Under the pieces are notes generated by a model. It worked only from the letters and a program-made list of their open reading frames with translations. It was not told where the DNA came from and did no database searches. This document shows positions 40,141-48,947 of a DNA stretch of 64,000 nt, one piece after another. Position 1 is the first letter of the stretch, and every line of letters begins with the position of its first letter. Location of the stretch: NCBI GenBank assembly GCA_016841675.1, contig JAENYQ010000001.1:100291-164290 (forward strand). Reading direction: 5' to 3'. The position numbers and the translations under genes were made by a program. Source of the DNA: Desulfotomaculum sp. (GTDB taxonomy: Bacteria > Bacillota > Desulfotomaculia > Desulfotomaculales > Desulfallaceae).

Positions 40141-40410
40141 TTGACAGATGATCTACAAGGGTGGACTCCTAAAAAGGTGACTTCAACCGGCGCTGAAACC
40201 ATAGAAGTAAATAATGGTCCCGGGATGGTGGCTAGGTTATACGCTGCAACTGAAGGCGTTTCAGTCAAAATACTTGATGGCGTTGCAGATGTGTGGCCGG
40301 CATTAGTGGGTGTAGACGAGGACGAGTTCTACAATGCTCCACTGCAGTGCAATACTAATATATCCCTACAGTTTGATGGCATCGGTACCGCCTATATTCT
40401 GTACAGGTAG
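40141..40410 (+). CDS. head-region protein of unknown function, 89 aa
   Basis: TTG at 40141 follows AAAGGTGGT; an upstream in-frame ATG at 40126 overlaps the previous gene and the ribosome binding site. The product is beta-rich (MVARLYAATEGVSVKILDGV... NTNISLQFDGIGTAYILYR), consistent with a small virion protein. Confidence 0.6.
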   Translation: MTDDLQGWTPKKVTSTGAETIEVNNGPGMVARLYAATEGVSVKILDGVADVWPALVGVDEDEFYNAPLQCNTNISLQFDGIGTAYILYR

Positions 40411-40435
40411 GAATGGAAAGGTGGCGAGATAAAAT

Positions 40436-41179
40436 ATGGGACGTGCAAGTTTAAAACAAATGGTTGAGGTTAGCGGTATGGGGCAGGTTGATACGATTCC
40501 GGTAGCAGATCCGGATCAGGTTTCAGCTAACCAATTGGGTTTACTTAGAGGGATTTTCAAACAGTTGCGAGTTGGCGATCTCGCCCTACCAAGGGGTACT
40601 GCAACCGGTGGCGACGGGGTTAGTATCTTTGACGTTACAAAAAACTTTGATCCTGATGTCTTTAGTGGTGGCATTGTTCGTGTGAATATTGACGGTGTGG
40701 ATTATTTTAAAACCATCCTGAGCACCATTGGCGACACTTTATTGATCACCCCGCTTCCAGTTGCTGCATCGGCAACAGCTCTTGTTGGTACGGGAAATGA
40801 AGGTGAAGGTGAAGGGCAAGTTTTGATTACCGTTGTTGAAGCTAGCAGTGCTGGTAACGACTATACCGTAGAGGTTGTGCAGGCTACTGAGCCAGACACC
40901 CCCACTGGTGCCGTTTTGGAAGGTACAGTATTAACCATCACACTAGGTACTAACGCCCTTGGTGAACCAATACAAAATGGTGCCGGTGACGTGGCATCTG
41001 TTGTTGACGATCTGGAAGAATTCACCGCTGTACTTACCATAGGCGGGACAATAACTGAGACAGTTGCCCCGGTCGAGTTTGCCAATGGTTACGACCCAGT
41101 GGTGGTATCTGCAGGGGATGATTACGAAATTCAGCAGATGAATGCCAGTATTGTTACCACAGAAGAACCGATACCATAG
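40436..41179 (+). CDS. head-region protein of unknown function, 247 aa
   Basis: ATG with AAAGGTGGCGAG. The N-terminal 90 residues resemble a small fold (GIFKQLRVGDLALPRG...). The rest is beta-rich with Gly/Thr/Val repeats (GEGEGQVLITVVEASSAGNDYTVEVVQ) similar in style to Ig-like phage domains. It lies between portal and protease genes, so it may be a capsid fibre or accessory protein. Confidence 0.6.
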   Translation: MGRASLKQMVEVSGMGQVDTIPVADPDQVSANQLGLLRGIFKQLRVGDLALPRGTATGGDGVSIFDVTKNFDPDVFSGGIVRVNIDGVDYFKTILSTIGDTLLITPLPVAASATALVGTGNEGEGEGQVLITVVEASSAGNDYTVEVVQATEPDTPTGAVLEGTVLTITLGTNALGEPIQNGAGDVASVVDDLEEFTAVLTIGGTITETVAPVEFANGYDPVVVSAGDDYEIQQMNASIVTTEEPIP

Positions 41180-41219
41180 AATTTAAAAATTAGTATCAGT
41201 GTCGAGGATGTGAGATAAA

Positions 41220-42668
41220 TTGGCCAAACCAACTGCCGCACAGCTGGCTAAAATAAACAGGTTCGCCAAAGAGCCCCTTACCGAGGAAGATGCTTATGTA
41301 CATAAGTTTAGGCTCATAGGCACCCGGTTTATTCCGAGCCGTTTTTTAAAGTTTGATGCTTCCATGTTGTCCATTTATAAAAAGTTTGTAAATAATGGTG
41401 ATGTGGTACAAATTGCCGATCATTCATTTGGCGGCTTTTTTAGTCGTAATATTACTCTCCCTTTTGGTCGCTTTTTTGAAAGTGAAACCGTAGATGCTGA
41501 CGGTGAAACCCACCTAGACGGCACTATGTATATGAAGGCCGGCCAAAAGACTTACCTACCTGGCGGGTTTACCACCGATGATATTGACGCCCAATTAAAT
41601 GCCGGCACCCTGCATGATAGCTCGGTAACCGTGTCTTGGGGCAAAAGTGAATGTTCTATTTGTGGCAACGATTTCCGGGATTATGAAAACTGTCCACACT
41701 GGCCCGGGCAAACATATAAGGTGCACGGCCAAGATATGCAGTGTTTCATTATCGCCAAACCTGCACCTAAAAACGATCGGTCCATGATGATTGAAAACTC
41801 CATTGTCTGTGCCGGGGCCTACCCTGACGCCGGGGCGCTGGGGGCACTGTCTAATAAGGGCGACACATCGCTACCTAGGGATCAAAAAGGAGAACTTATC
41901 CCTATTAATAGCATGGCCGAACTAAAACTGGTGAAGCAAGATGCATCGGTTTATTGTTTATTATCATCCAACGCCGCCAAAGTCCTTATTGCACCAGAAG
42001 ATAAACTAGATGTAGCCGAATTGCACGATCTGTACCATCGGATGTACAAAGAGGACTTGCCTGAAGGATGGACCATGACACGGTTGGTGCGCGAACACAC
42101 TAAGGCAGTGGAAGCACTAATTAGTTCGGAGCAAAAACATTACCTATCGGACGCGCTTGATGGTAATATGCCAGCCAACTTGAAAAAATTATCGTTTACA
42201 ACGAAAGGAGATGAATCCAAAGTGGAACTTTTGGATCAACTTTGCGAATTGCTGGGATGTACCAAGGAAGAACTGCTTGAAAAAGTAAAGGGGACGCAGG
42301 GGCAGTTAGCAATCGCCCAATCCACCATCGGTGAAAAAGACAAGGAAATTGAGCGCCTAACCGCTATTGAAGCCAAGGTGAAGGATTTGGAACCATTGGC
42401 TGAGGTGGGTAAACAATACCGCCAGGATTTGATCGACGACGCCCTAAAGTGGGGTGTGCGGGCCTATGCTGACAAATTCAACGAAGAAGTTAACCGTAAA
42501 ATGTTGGGTAATTCAGCACTATCCCTGGATGACATCAAGGCCGTCAAGGCGCAGTACGAGGAAGTAGCCAAACAAGCGATTGCCGCGGGGCGACTGTCCA
42601 ATAATGATGGTGGCGATGATGGTAAGGACACTATGAAAAGTGACGACTCCCTGTATTCGGTGAAGTAA
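41220..42668 (+). CDS. prohead protease-scaffold fusion protein, 482 aa
   Basis: TTG start after GAGGATGTGAG. The N-terminal about 220 residues (KFRLIGTRFIPSRFLKFD... IENSIVCAGAYPDAGA) suit a head-maturation protease region, with a CSICGNDFRDYENCPHWPG metal-binding insert of the type seen in some phage proteases. The C-terminal about 150 residues are acidic coiled coil, the scaffold. Protease followed by decoration and capsid genes is the standard order. The catalytic residues cannot be named with certainty. Confidence 0.6.
   Translation: MAKPTAAQLAKINRFAKEPLTEEDAYVHKFRLIGTRFIPSRFLKFDASMLSIYKKFVNNGDVVQIADHSFGGFFSRNITLPFGRFFESETVDADGETHLDGTMYMKAGQKTYLPGGFTTDDIDAQLNAGTLHDSSVTVSWGKSECSICGNDFRDYENCPHWPGQTYKVHGQDMQCFIIAKPAPKNDRSMMIENSIVCAGAYPDAGALGALSNKGDTSLPRDQKGELIPINSMAELKLVKQDASVYCLLSSNAAKVLIAPEDKLDVAELHDLYHRMYKEDLPEGWTMTRLVREHTKAVEALISSEQKHYLSDALDGNMPANLKKLSFTTKGDESKVELLDQLCELLGCTKEELLEKVKGTQGQLAIAQSTIGEKDKEIERLTAIEAKVKDLEPLAEVGKQYRQDLIDDALKWGVRAYADKFNEEVNRKMLGNSALSLDDIKAVKAQYEEVAKQAIAAGRLSNNDGGDDGKDTMKSDDSLYSVK
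42222..42668 (+). CDS. nested scaffold protein from an internal start, 148 aa
   Basis: Inside the protease gene, in the same frame, a strong AAAGGAGATG site at 42204-42213 lies 8 bases before a GTG at 42222. The resulting 148-residue product (VELLDQLCELLGCTKEELLEK...) consists only of the coiled-coil scaffold part. In-frame nested scaffolds are known from lambda (C/Nu3) and its relatives. Confidence 0.6.
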   Translation: MELLDQLCELLGCTKEELLEKVKGTQGQLAIAQSTIGEKDKEIERLTAIEAKVKDLEPLAEVGKQYRQDLIDDALKWGVRAYADKFNEEVNRKMLGNSALSLDDIKAVKAQYEEVAKQAIAAGRLSNNDGGDDGKDTMKSDDSLYSVK

Positions 42669-42725
42669 TTTCAAGCAATAAAAAGTTAACATTGTGAGTT
42701 TTTTATTTGAAAGGAGTGTTTAAAC

Positions 42726-43133
42726 ATGCCGAGAGGCGGAATTGATTTTGAAGGTATCGGTCAAAAGAACGTTAGCGTACTGCTGGAAGCTACGATTGTT
42801 GTTGATGATATTGGTAAGGCCGTAACATGGACCGATAACGGTGAAGTTGGCCTTGGTAATGATGGTGATCCATTGGCCGGCAAATTAATTCAGTTTGAAG
42901 ATGATGGTTATGGCACTTTGGCCTATGCCGGATTTTTGGAACTGCCCTGTCTAAATGGCGCAGAACCAACCCTCAATAATAAGGTTGTTGTTGATGGTGC
43001 CGGTAACGTGAAGGACGATCCCGGCCAGGCCATTGATGAGGGCGGCGCCGCCCAGGTGGTTGTAATTTCCAAGGGGCGCGGCCTTGTGGCATCTGTGGAT
43101 GCCGACAACGATACCTGTGTAGTACAACTGTAA
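42726..43133 (+). CDS. head decoration / capsid-stabilising protein
   Basis: ATG after AAAGGAG. The 135-residue product is beta-rich and Gly/Asp-rich, with a pattern like phage decoration proteins (VVDDIGKAVTW... VVISKGRGLVASVDADNDTC). Position directly before the capsid gene supports this. Confidence 0.7.
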   Translation: MPRGGIDFEGIGQKNVSVLLEATIVVDDIGKAVTWTDNGEVGLGNDGDPLAGKLIQFEDDGYGTLAYAGFLELPCLNGAEPTLNNKVVVDGAGNVKDDPGQAIDEGGAAQVVVISKGRGLVASVDADNDTCVVQL

Positions 43134-43191
43134 AATAACATCCTGCAATTCAAAACAAATATTCGTTAACCACAGAAAGGAAGTGTTATAA

Positions 43192-44292
43192 ATGGCAAGA
43201 CCTGCCGATATTGCCCTCAGTTTTGACCTCTTTAAAAAAGCACGTCGGGATAAGTTAACCCTTTCCCAACTCTTAGAGAAAGAGGATCCGTCCAGTGAAT
43301 ACGGGGCTAATGAAAAACTGGATGCATTCGAGCGCCAGTTAAAGCGCTTTGACATTAAAACCAAATCGAACGATAAATTCGGCATCTACGCTGACACTGT
43401 AGATAAATTCTACCTAACCGAAGAATCTAAAGTTTTATTCCCGGAATACATTTCCCGGGTAGCCAGAGAAGCCATGGTCAATGAAAGTATCTTACCCTGG
43501 CTGATCGCTATCACTACCCCCATCGACGGAACGACTTATGAACCGTTTTATGTTGATGACCAACCAACCAAGCAAAGCAAAAAGCGCGTCACTGAGGCGT
43601 CCGAGCTGCCCCGGTGCAAAATCACTGGGCGAAGCACGTCCATCAAGCTTTATAAATATGGCCGTGCCATTGAGGCATCTTACGAGGCCATTCGCCGCAT
43701 GAAAGTGGACATGCTGGCCCTGCACGTTCGCCGCATTGCCATGCAAGGCAACCTGGACAAGGCCACTGAAGCACTGGCAGTTATTGTTGACGGTGACGGC
43801 AACGCCAACACCGCTGCCCAAAACTATCGCCTAAATGCGGATCTTGATGGCGTCGTCGCAAACGGCCTGGACTACACTTCCTGGATGAAGTGGCTAATGA
43901 ACTTCTATCCCTACAATTGTAAAGTAATTATTGGTGGCCAGGATGAGCTTTTAAACATTCTGACCCTGCAAATGCCTAACATCAACCCTCTGACTCTACT
44001 GGCCATGCTGCAAAGTGGCCAACCGTTAGACATTAGGGTCAAACTGGCGCAGGATATCTTTAATACCGTAACCCTGGTTTATCTGCCCGATGCCAGCACC
44101 GACTATGCCAACAAGTTAATCGGTATCGATAATCGGTACGCCTTGGAATACGTCACCGAGATTGGCTCGGATATTAGCGAGTCTGAAAGGTTCGTTCTGA
44201 ACCAGACTTCGGTGTTAACAGTTTCCGAGAATAACGGTTTTGCAACCATGTTCCCCAGACTGGCAACCAAAACTCTGCAGTTGAACGCTTAA
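43192..44292 (+). CDS. major capsid protein
   Basis: ATG after GAAAGGAAG. The 366-aa product has the size and position of an HK97-fold capsid protein: an N-terminal charged helical arm, ISRVAREAMVNESILPWLIAI, then a central GRSTSIKLYKYGRAIEASYEAI region and a beta-rich C-terminus (YALEYVTEIGSDI... FATMFPRLATKTLQL). It forms the capsid shell. Confidence 0.82.
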   Translation: MARPADIALSFDLFKKARRDKLTLSQLLEKEDPSSEYGANEKLDAFERQLKRFDIKTKSNDKFGIYADTVDKFYLTEESKVLFPEYISRVAREAMVNESILPWLIAITTPIDGTTYEPFYVDDQPTKQSKKRVTEASELPRCKITGRSTSIKLYKYGRAIEASYEAIRRMKVDMLALHVRRIAMQGNLDKATEALAVIVDGDGNANTAAQNYRLNADLDGVVANGLDYTSWMKWLMNFYPYNCKVIIGGQDELLNILTLQMPNINPLTLLAMLQSGQPLDIRVKLAQDIFNTVTLVYLPDASTDYANKLIGIDNRYALEYVTEIGSDISESERFVLNQTSVLTVSENNGFATMFPRLATKTLQLNA

Positions 44293-44334
44293 AATGATGC
44301 TTAAAATGTAAGTCAATTGGCGGGGGTGGTGTTT

Positions 44335-44403
44335 ATGTTACTCACTACCCTCGTCTGCGCCAAATTGCTCCCAATTAAGGGGGGGGGTATGATTAATGCC
44401 TAA
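44335..44403 (+). CDS. possible 22-aa leader peptide with a 9-G tract
   Basis: GGGGGTGG precedes an ATG opening MLLTTLVCAKLLPIKGGGMINA, which overlaps the next gene's ATG (44396). A run of nine G (44379-44387) forms both part of this frame and the ribosome binding site of the connector gene. Slippage in this run would change spacing and frame. Confidence 0.35.
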   Translation: MLLTTLVCAKLLPIKGGGMINA

Positions 44404-44851
44404 TAAAATTTTAACCGCCACCGGTTGGCAGGAACGCATCCGGACCAAATTCCGTTTAACAAGCAACCAATTACCCGATGCTGATATCCAGCAACCAGAC
44501 ATTATCAGTATGGCCGAAGCCATGGTCACCGATGCTGTGCCTGCCTGGGCAAGTATATTAGCTGCGGACCCGGCCACAAATAAAAATATCTATCTTGAAT
44601 CTGCTGTGGTAAATGCTTGTTGCGCCCTACTTTGTCCATCAATGTCACAGCGGTTACCCAAAAACACCAAGGGACCGCATATGACTATAGACTACGGAGA
44701 TATTGACTGGGTAAAGAAAGAGTCCGATTTATGGACAGATTTTAGGTCTGACGTGGGGCGATGCAACCAACCTACTGACGGGACCATCGTTTCTGCCGTA
44801 CCGTTTTCGGTTTCCGGGCCAACTCGGGCCGGTGTGACATGGTGGAATTAG
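44396..44851 (+). CDS. head-tail connector protein, 151 aa
   Basis: It directly follows the capsid gene. The helical N-terminal half (WQERIRTKFRLTSNQLPDADI... MVTDAVPAWASIL) and a basic middle resemble gp6/DUF4054-type head completion proteins. The C-terminus is Ser/Pro-rich. The call rests mainly on order and size. Confidence 0.6.
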   Translation: MPNKILTATGWQERIRTKFRLTSNQLPDADIQQPDIISMAEAMVTDAVPAWASILAADPATNKNIYLESAVVNACCALLCPSMSQRLPKNTKGPHMTIDYGDIDWVKKESDLWTDFRSDVGRCNQPTDGTIVSAVPFSVSGPTRAGVTWWN

Positions 44852-44882
44852 TGGCATTGGCATTGAGGGGGTGGGCCACCAC

Positions 44883-45470
44883 ATGCATCCAATAGAAGCA
44901 TGGTTGCGTGACAATGGTCAAGCTTGCACAATAAACGGCGTCACGCCATCGTTTGTAAGTCTACGCAAAGTGGGAGCCCGTACCGATTTGAATTATATTG
45001 AAAATTTTAAAGAGGGGTTAATCCTGCTTGATAGTGGCCTTGCCTCTGGCAATACATTGACAGTTGTAGATAATGGCATCACTACATCATACCTTTGTAT
45101 TACTTCGCAGCTCGACCGAGCAAGTGAGCAAATTGCTTTCCAAGTGGCTAAAATCAATACATCACTGACAATTAAGCGTTACGAGGAACAAAAAGACAGT
45201 TACGGCAACACCGTCCCCGGTAGCGAAACATGGGGGACGGTTGCCACCAATATACCTGCTTATGCCGGCGTATCTTTTCAGCGTATGGTGCAAGAAGATC
45301 CCGGCATGGTGCCACAACAAATCTTCCAGGTGATTTTACAGTCCGTAAATGATGTGCAACTTTTAGACCGCATAGTTTTTTCTGGTCAGTCTTACCAGGT
45401 TGACACTATTGACCCGGTTTCCAGTCCGGGGAATAATACGCTCCTTATTTCCCACGACACTAGAAACTAA
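44883..45470 (+). CDS. minor head/neck protein, about 195 aa
   Basis: The ATG at 44883 is preferred to GTG 44871, whose start touches the GAGGGGG site. The product begins MHPIEAWLRDNGQACTING and is beta-rich, with NIPAYAGVSFQRMVQEDPGM and QSYQVDTIDPVSSPG. It belongs to the neck assembly by position (stopper or completion protein). Confidence 0.6.
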   Translation: MHPIEAWLRDNGQACTINGVTPSFVSLRKVGARTDLNYIENFKEGLILLDSGLASGNTLTVVDNGITTSYLCITSQLDRASEQIAFQVAKINTSLTIKRYEEQKDSYGNTVPGSETWGTVATNIPAYAGVSFQRMVQEDPGMVPQQIFQVILQSVNDVQLLDRIVFSGQSYQVDTIDPVSSPGNNTLLISHDTRN

Positions 45471-45502
45471 AACTAGAATAAACTAGGTGGCGGTGTTTAT
45501 TT

Positions 45503-46063
45503 ATGTCATTACATTTTAACCGTGAATTATGCAAGCGCGATTTAATGATTGCTTTTTCCGGTGTTGTGCAGGAATTTATTGCCAAAATTGCAAACGAAGC
45601 AGAATCGTCCAAGCCGGTCCCGCCATCATCGGGGATGCCGCATATAAAAATAACTAAAAACGATGCTCATATGATAGGTTGGCATATAGTTGGCCAGGTC
45701 ATGGCAGAAGGTGGATGGGCGGTTATTAGTGAGTTTGGCTCCGGTTCGTTAATGGAATTAGATAATCCGGCCCTTAAACAGTACATAAATTCAGGCTTAT
45801 GGAACTCTACCCGACCACGTTCCCCGGGTGCCCCAATTATGGGCCGGCCACGGGGACCATATAGTGGTTTATTTGGTCAGCGATATTCCAAAGGTAACGC
45901 AGTGGGGCGCAGTTTGGAGCGCAATAGAAAATATCGCCCTATCAAGGGTACGGCATGGTTCCGGGCAATTTTTAAATTAAATCAAATGATATTTTTGCGT
46001 CGGTGCATGATGGTGCTACAGCAGTTTCCAATGCACCGATATATTATTGGTAGCGTTAAATAA
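45503..46063 (+). CDS. HK97 gp10-like neck protein, 186 aa
   Basis: ATG with GGTGGCGG upstream. After an N-terminal helix the product has WAVISEFGSGSLMELDNPAL and a basic middle (RPRGPYSGLFGQRYSKG), like HK97 gp10-type tail-completion proteins that carry a conserved E(Y/F)G motif. The C-terminal part is helical and basic. Confidence 0.55.
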   Translation: MSLHFNRELCKRDLMIAFSGVVQEFIAKIANEAESSKPVPPSSGMPHIKITKNDAHMIGWHIVGQVMAEGGWAVISEFGSGSLMELDNPALKQYINSGLWNSTRPRSPGAPIMGRPRGPYSGLFGQRYSKGNAVGRSLERNRKYRPIKGTAWFRAIFKLNQMIFLRRCMMVLQQFPMHRYIIGSVK

Positions 46064-46097
46064 AGGAAATAGGGAAATAAATGGCGGTGATATATTG

Positions 46098-46493
46098 ATG
46101 CCTGTTTTTGAAGTTTATGATATTCCTAATAGATATTTTTTCGTTTCCGAACAGGGTGAACAGGGTGAAATATTCAGCGCCCAAACGGATTTCATGTTTA
46201 ACCTGGAAGTTAAAGAAATTGACGACATTTTTAGTGTCAATGACGAGTTGTTAAGAAACCTAATGGTTTTGGACTGGTACCCGGCACCACAGCAGCAACC
46301 AGATTATGCAGTGGAATATCCGTATTGGGCAATAAATTACGGCATTGCAATGAACTGGTTAGATAGTTTGGAGCATGATTATATAGTTTTTGACGTTTCA
46401 AGGTACGACTTTTCATTACAGGAAAATGTAAACATTTTAGAATTGCAGGATATCCCGCCTCGGGAGTTTTTGTTTTACGATAATGTAGCTTAG
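46098..46493 (+). CDS. virion-associated protein of unknown function, 131 aa
   Basis: The ATG at 46098 with GGCGGTG upstream is chosen; the longer frame from 46047 overlaps the preceding gene. The product is very acidic and aromatic (FSVNDELLRNLMVLDWYPA). It has no known motif. It precedes the small Ig-like protein and the DGR cluster. Confidence 0.55.
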   Translation: MPVFEVYDIPNRYFFVSEQGEQGEIFSAQTDFMFNLEVKEIDDIFSVNDELLRNLMVLDWYPAPQQQPDYAVEYPYWAINYGIAMNWLDSLEHDYIVFDVSRYDFSLQENVNILELQDIPPREFLFYDNVA

Positions 46494-46541
46494 TTTTAGT
46501 AGTTTGGAGCTTAAATACAAGGAAATAGAGGGGGTATTTTA

Positions 46542-46805
46542 TTGTCTATTCGGGTAGGTGAAACCGTTCCCTGGAAGGTTGTCGTCAAAGACAAAGAAGG
46601 CAACCCATTTACAATTGAAAGCGCAACAATTCAACTTACCGATCCGAGCGATGCAGTTACTGAACCAGTAGCGACCATTTCTGGACACCAGGTGTATTTT
46701 TCTTTTAGCCCGGATGATGTAGGGGATTGGGAAGCGGAATTCACAATTAATATATCTGGTGGGTATGTCAAGAAGCATACCAGTATTAAAACAGTTGAAG
46801 CTTAA
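46542..46805 (+). CDS. small Ig-like/BppU-type virion protein, 87 aa
   Basis: TTG start after GAGGGGG. The product reads VGETVPWKVVVKDKEGNPF, then SATIQLTDPSDAV and VGDWEAEFTINISGGYVKK, the strand pattern of a single Ig-like domain such as the N-terminal domains of baseplate upper proteins. It may anchor or decorate the receptor-binding complex that holds the variable protein. Confidence 0.6.
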   Translation: MSIRVGETVPWKVVVKDKEGNPFTIESATIQLTDPSDAVTEPVATISGHQVYFSFSPDDVGDWEAEFTINISGGYVKKHTSIKTVEA

Positions 46806-46834
46806 AACATTAGAATAAGGGCAGGTGAATATAA

Positions 46835-47416
46835 ATGAGTGGCGTAAATGTGAGAACAGCTAATCAACCACCTCGTCTACCATTAATCGGTTACGATGAA
46901 AACCACGATGCCTTTGCCAACCATGCATTTGTGGTAGCCAGGGTATCATTTACTGGCAACACGGATGCCGATGGTTACATTACAGTAGAACATAAACCAA
47001 TAATTTCTCGTCGCAGGTTACTGGATAACGATGGTAATCTTGATGTTGCCCGGGACATATTGGCGATAGATGGTCTTGGTGTAACGCTTTACGTGGGGAC
47101 CGTCCTGGCCGGCAATGGGGTAGTAAGATTGTATACCGATGCCGAACTGAATACTCCGGCGACTGACGAGGTTGGTTGCGTGCTGACGTACTGGTATCCG
47201 GCCCCCATGGAAGGCACCGTGAACAACGATGGAACGTTTAAGCCATCATTTAATGCCGAGCTAAATGGGAGTATTGCAGAATACGGATGGATAAAAGGTA
47301 AGGCACAACCTGCTCCCATAGAAGATATTGCAATAGGGATAGAGTTTGATACTGTTACAAAAGCAAAAACAAGTTATGTATGGGACAGTGACACTTCCAC
47401 ATGGGAGGTGTGTTAA
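46835..47416 (+). CDS. virion protein linked to the DGR target, 193 aa
   Basis: ATG after GGGCAGGTG. The product is beta-rich (FVVARVSFTGNTDADGYITVEHKP, VTLYVGTVLAGNGVVRLYTD). Its stop touches the start of the variable protein (TAAATG), so the two are probably made together. It could be the platform to which the variable protein attaches; the function is not known. Confidence 0.6.
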   Translation: MSGVNVRTANQPPRLPLIGYDENHDAFANHAFVVARVSFTGNTDADGYITVEHKPIISRRRLLDNDGNLDVARDILAIDGLGVTLYVGTVLAGNGVVRLYTDAELNTPATDEVGCVLTYWYPAPMEGTVNNDGTFKPSFNAELNGSIAEYGWIKGKAQPAPIEDIAIGIEFDTVTKAKTSYVWDSDTSTWEVC

Positions 47417-48862
47417 ATGCCGGGTGCATGGGCTTATGTATTAGCTAATGATTATACCGATGCTAGATTAAAAGAATCTGGCATTAAAAAGTATACTGCC
47501 ATATTCAGTGGTTCCAACCCTGCAGGAGTGCGAGCAGATGACGCTGTAGGCATGATTGCGAATGCAGCGGTTGATGATGCAGTGGTTATAAATGATTTTG
47601 ACGGTGTGCCGTTTTTTAACCGTCCAATGTGCAATGTGTATCACGATGCCGAAGGAAAACCGCACGTAATGGCGTATCGCGGGGAACCCGGATTTGCCTT
47701 TGACGGTGGAACGTTCCCCCCTTATGCTGACCATGGGGAAACGTTTTACGAATGTACACCTTGTGCGTGGAATGGGTCTTACGATGCCCCCAGCGTGACT
47801 GGCACGCCAAGTGAAGGGTATGAACTGTTCGAAATATTCCCAGACTGGAACACAAAAGTTTATTTACCCGCTTATTGGATGTCTACAGTTGACCTGAAGG
47901 CCACATCCAGGAGCGGCACAGTCCCTGATTACAACTCGGTAAATGGGCACATGGATGCTGCCAGAACTTATAACGAAAACGCCCACACGGAAACCATGGT
48001 GGCGCACATGTACGAATACGTTCTGCAACTGGTTGAATTCGCAACTAGGGATTTGCAACTGGTGATGATGGGCGCATCTACGCTATCATATAATAGCGCT
48101 ACCGACTTATCTACTGTTGCGGAAACCGGGGTAAATAGGGTCATCGTAGCAAACGCTACAGCTGATAAGTATGTTGTTGGTCAGTCAATAGTAATCGGTA
48201 CGTCGCAAAACGGCATCCAAATTGCTGACAGGGTAAACATAACAGCTATTGATGTTTACGATGCAGAAAACAAAGCAATTTATTTCAGCGGAGATGCAAA
48301 GGACATAACCGTTGGGTGCTATCTGTCGTCTAGGGCTTGGAACAATGGTGCAACGGACATTGTAGTGGCTTCTAGCGGTTCGCCTGGGAGCAATACAAGC
48401 GGGAAATACCCCTGCATTTGGCGCGGCAAGGTTGATCCATGGGCAGATGCATATTCAGCAATTTGTGACATTCTGATACAGCGTGCCGGAGCCGGAACGG
48501 TAGAAGATCCCTATGTTTATACCCCGCACTACTTGAGTGACCCGCGAAAGTATGCGGCAGGCGTCATTACTGCAGATTATGTCGGGCTTAGATACACGCT
48601 GCCTGATGTAGACGGTTACGCTAAAACGCTTGGTTTTGATTCTCGGTTTAATTTTGCGGCCCTGACCACCGAGGTTGGTGCAAGCAGCACAACCTATTTG
48701 GCTGGGTACTACTATTATCCAAGATACGATGTGTGCGTGGTCTTTGTCGGCGGCTACTGGTACCTTGGGCGTTATTGCTCTCCGGTGTACTTCCTCTGCG
48801 GCATTCACCCGTCGTCCTCGGACATCTCTCGCCTCGCGCGCCTTTTTGTTACCCGGTCTTAG
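47417..48862 (+). CDS. DGR variable protein, C-type-lectin-fold C-terminus, 481 aa
   Basis: ATG with GGAGGTG. The N-terminal about 300 residues belong to a structural or receptor-binding protein of unknown fold. The C-terminal about 170 end in the variable region VCVVFVGGYWYLGRYCSP, YFLCGIHPSSSDISRLARLF. GG-x-W, SPVYF and R-LARLF form the conserved frame of DGR C-lectin domains such as Mtd. Ten positions are codons that are AAC/AAT in the template. The gene lies in the virion module, so it is likely a host-recognition or surface display protein. Confidence 0.88.
   Translation: MPGAWAYVLANDYTDARLKESGIKKYTAIFSGSNPAGVRADDAVGMIANAAVDDAVVINDFDGVPFFNRPMCNVYHDAEGKPHVMAYRGEPGFAFDGGTFPPYADHGETFYECTPCAWNGSYDAPSVTGTPSEGYELFEIFPDWNTKVYLPAYWMSTVDLKATSRSGTVPDYNSVNGHMDAARTYNENAHTETMVAHMYEYVLQLVEFATRDLQLVMMGASTLSYNSATDLSTVAETGVNRVIVANATADKYVVGQSIVIGTSQNGIQIADRVNITAIDVYDAENKAIYFSGDAKDITVGCYLSSRAWNNGATDIVVASSGSPGSNTSGKYPCIWRGKVDPWADAYSAICDILIQRAGAGTVEDPYVYTPHYLSDPRKYAAGVITADYVGLRYTLPDVDGYAKTLGFDSRFNFAALTTEVGASSTTYLAGYYYYPRYDVCVVFVGGYWYLGRYCSPVYFLCGIHPSSSDISRLARLFVTRS
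48731..48847 (+). repeat. DGR variable repeat (VR), 117 bp
   Basis: VR matches the template repeat at 48948-49064 over 117 bases (offset 217) with 15 differences. At every difference the template has A. The observed changes are A to T (8), A to C (4) and A to G (3). The 3' end shared with the template (CGCCTCGCGCGCCTTTTT) is unchanged and corresponds to the initiation-of-mutagenic-homing region; sequences diverge immediately after it. Confidence 0.95.
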
Positions 48863-48869
48863 CGGGGGT

Positions 48870-48889
48870 TTGGGGGCAGCGGCCCCCAA
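48870..48889 (+). promoter_or_regulatory. hairpin/cruciform after the variable repeat
   Basis: TTGGGGGC and GCCCCCAA form an 8-bp stem around a 4-nt loop AGCG, 22 bases after the end of VR and just past the stop codon of the variable protein. In the Bordetella phage DGR a short-stem, 4-nt-loop hairpin in this place increases homing; this element is in the equivalent position. Confidence 0.75.
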
Positions 48890-48947
48890 TAATGTTCTTT
48901 AATAAAACTGTTTTTAAGATAAATAGCTTATAGGGATTAGGTGTGCA

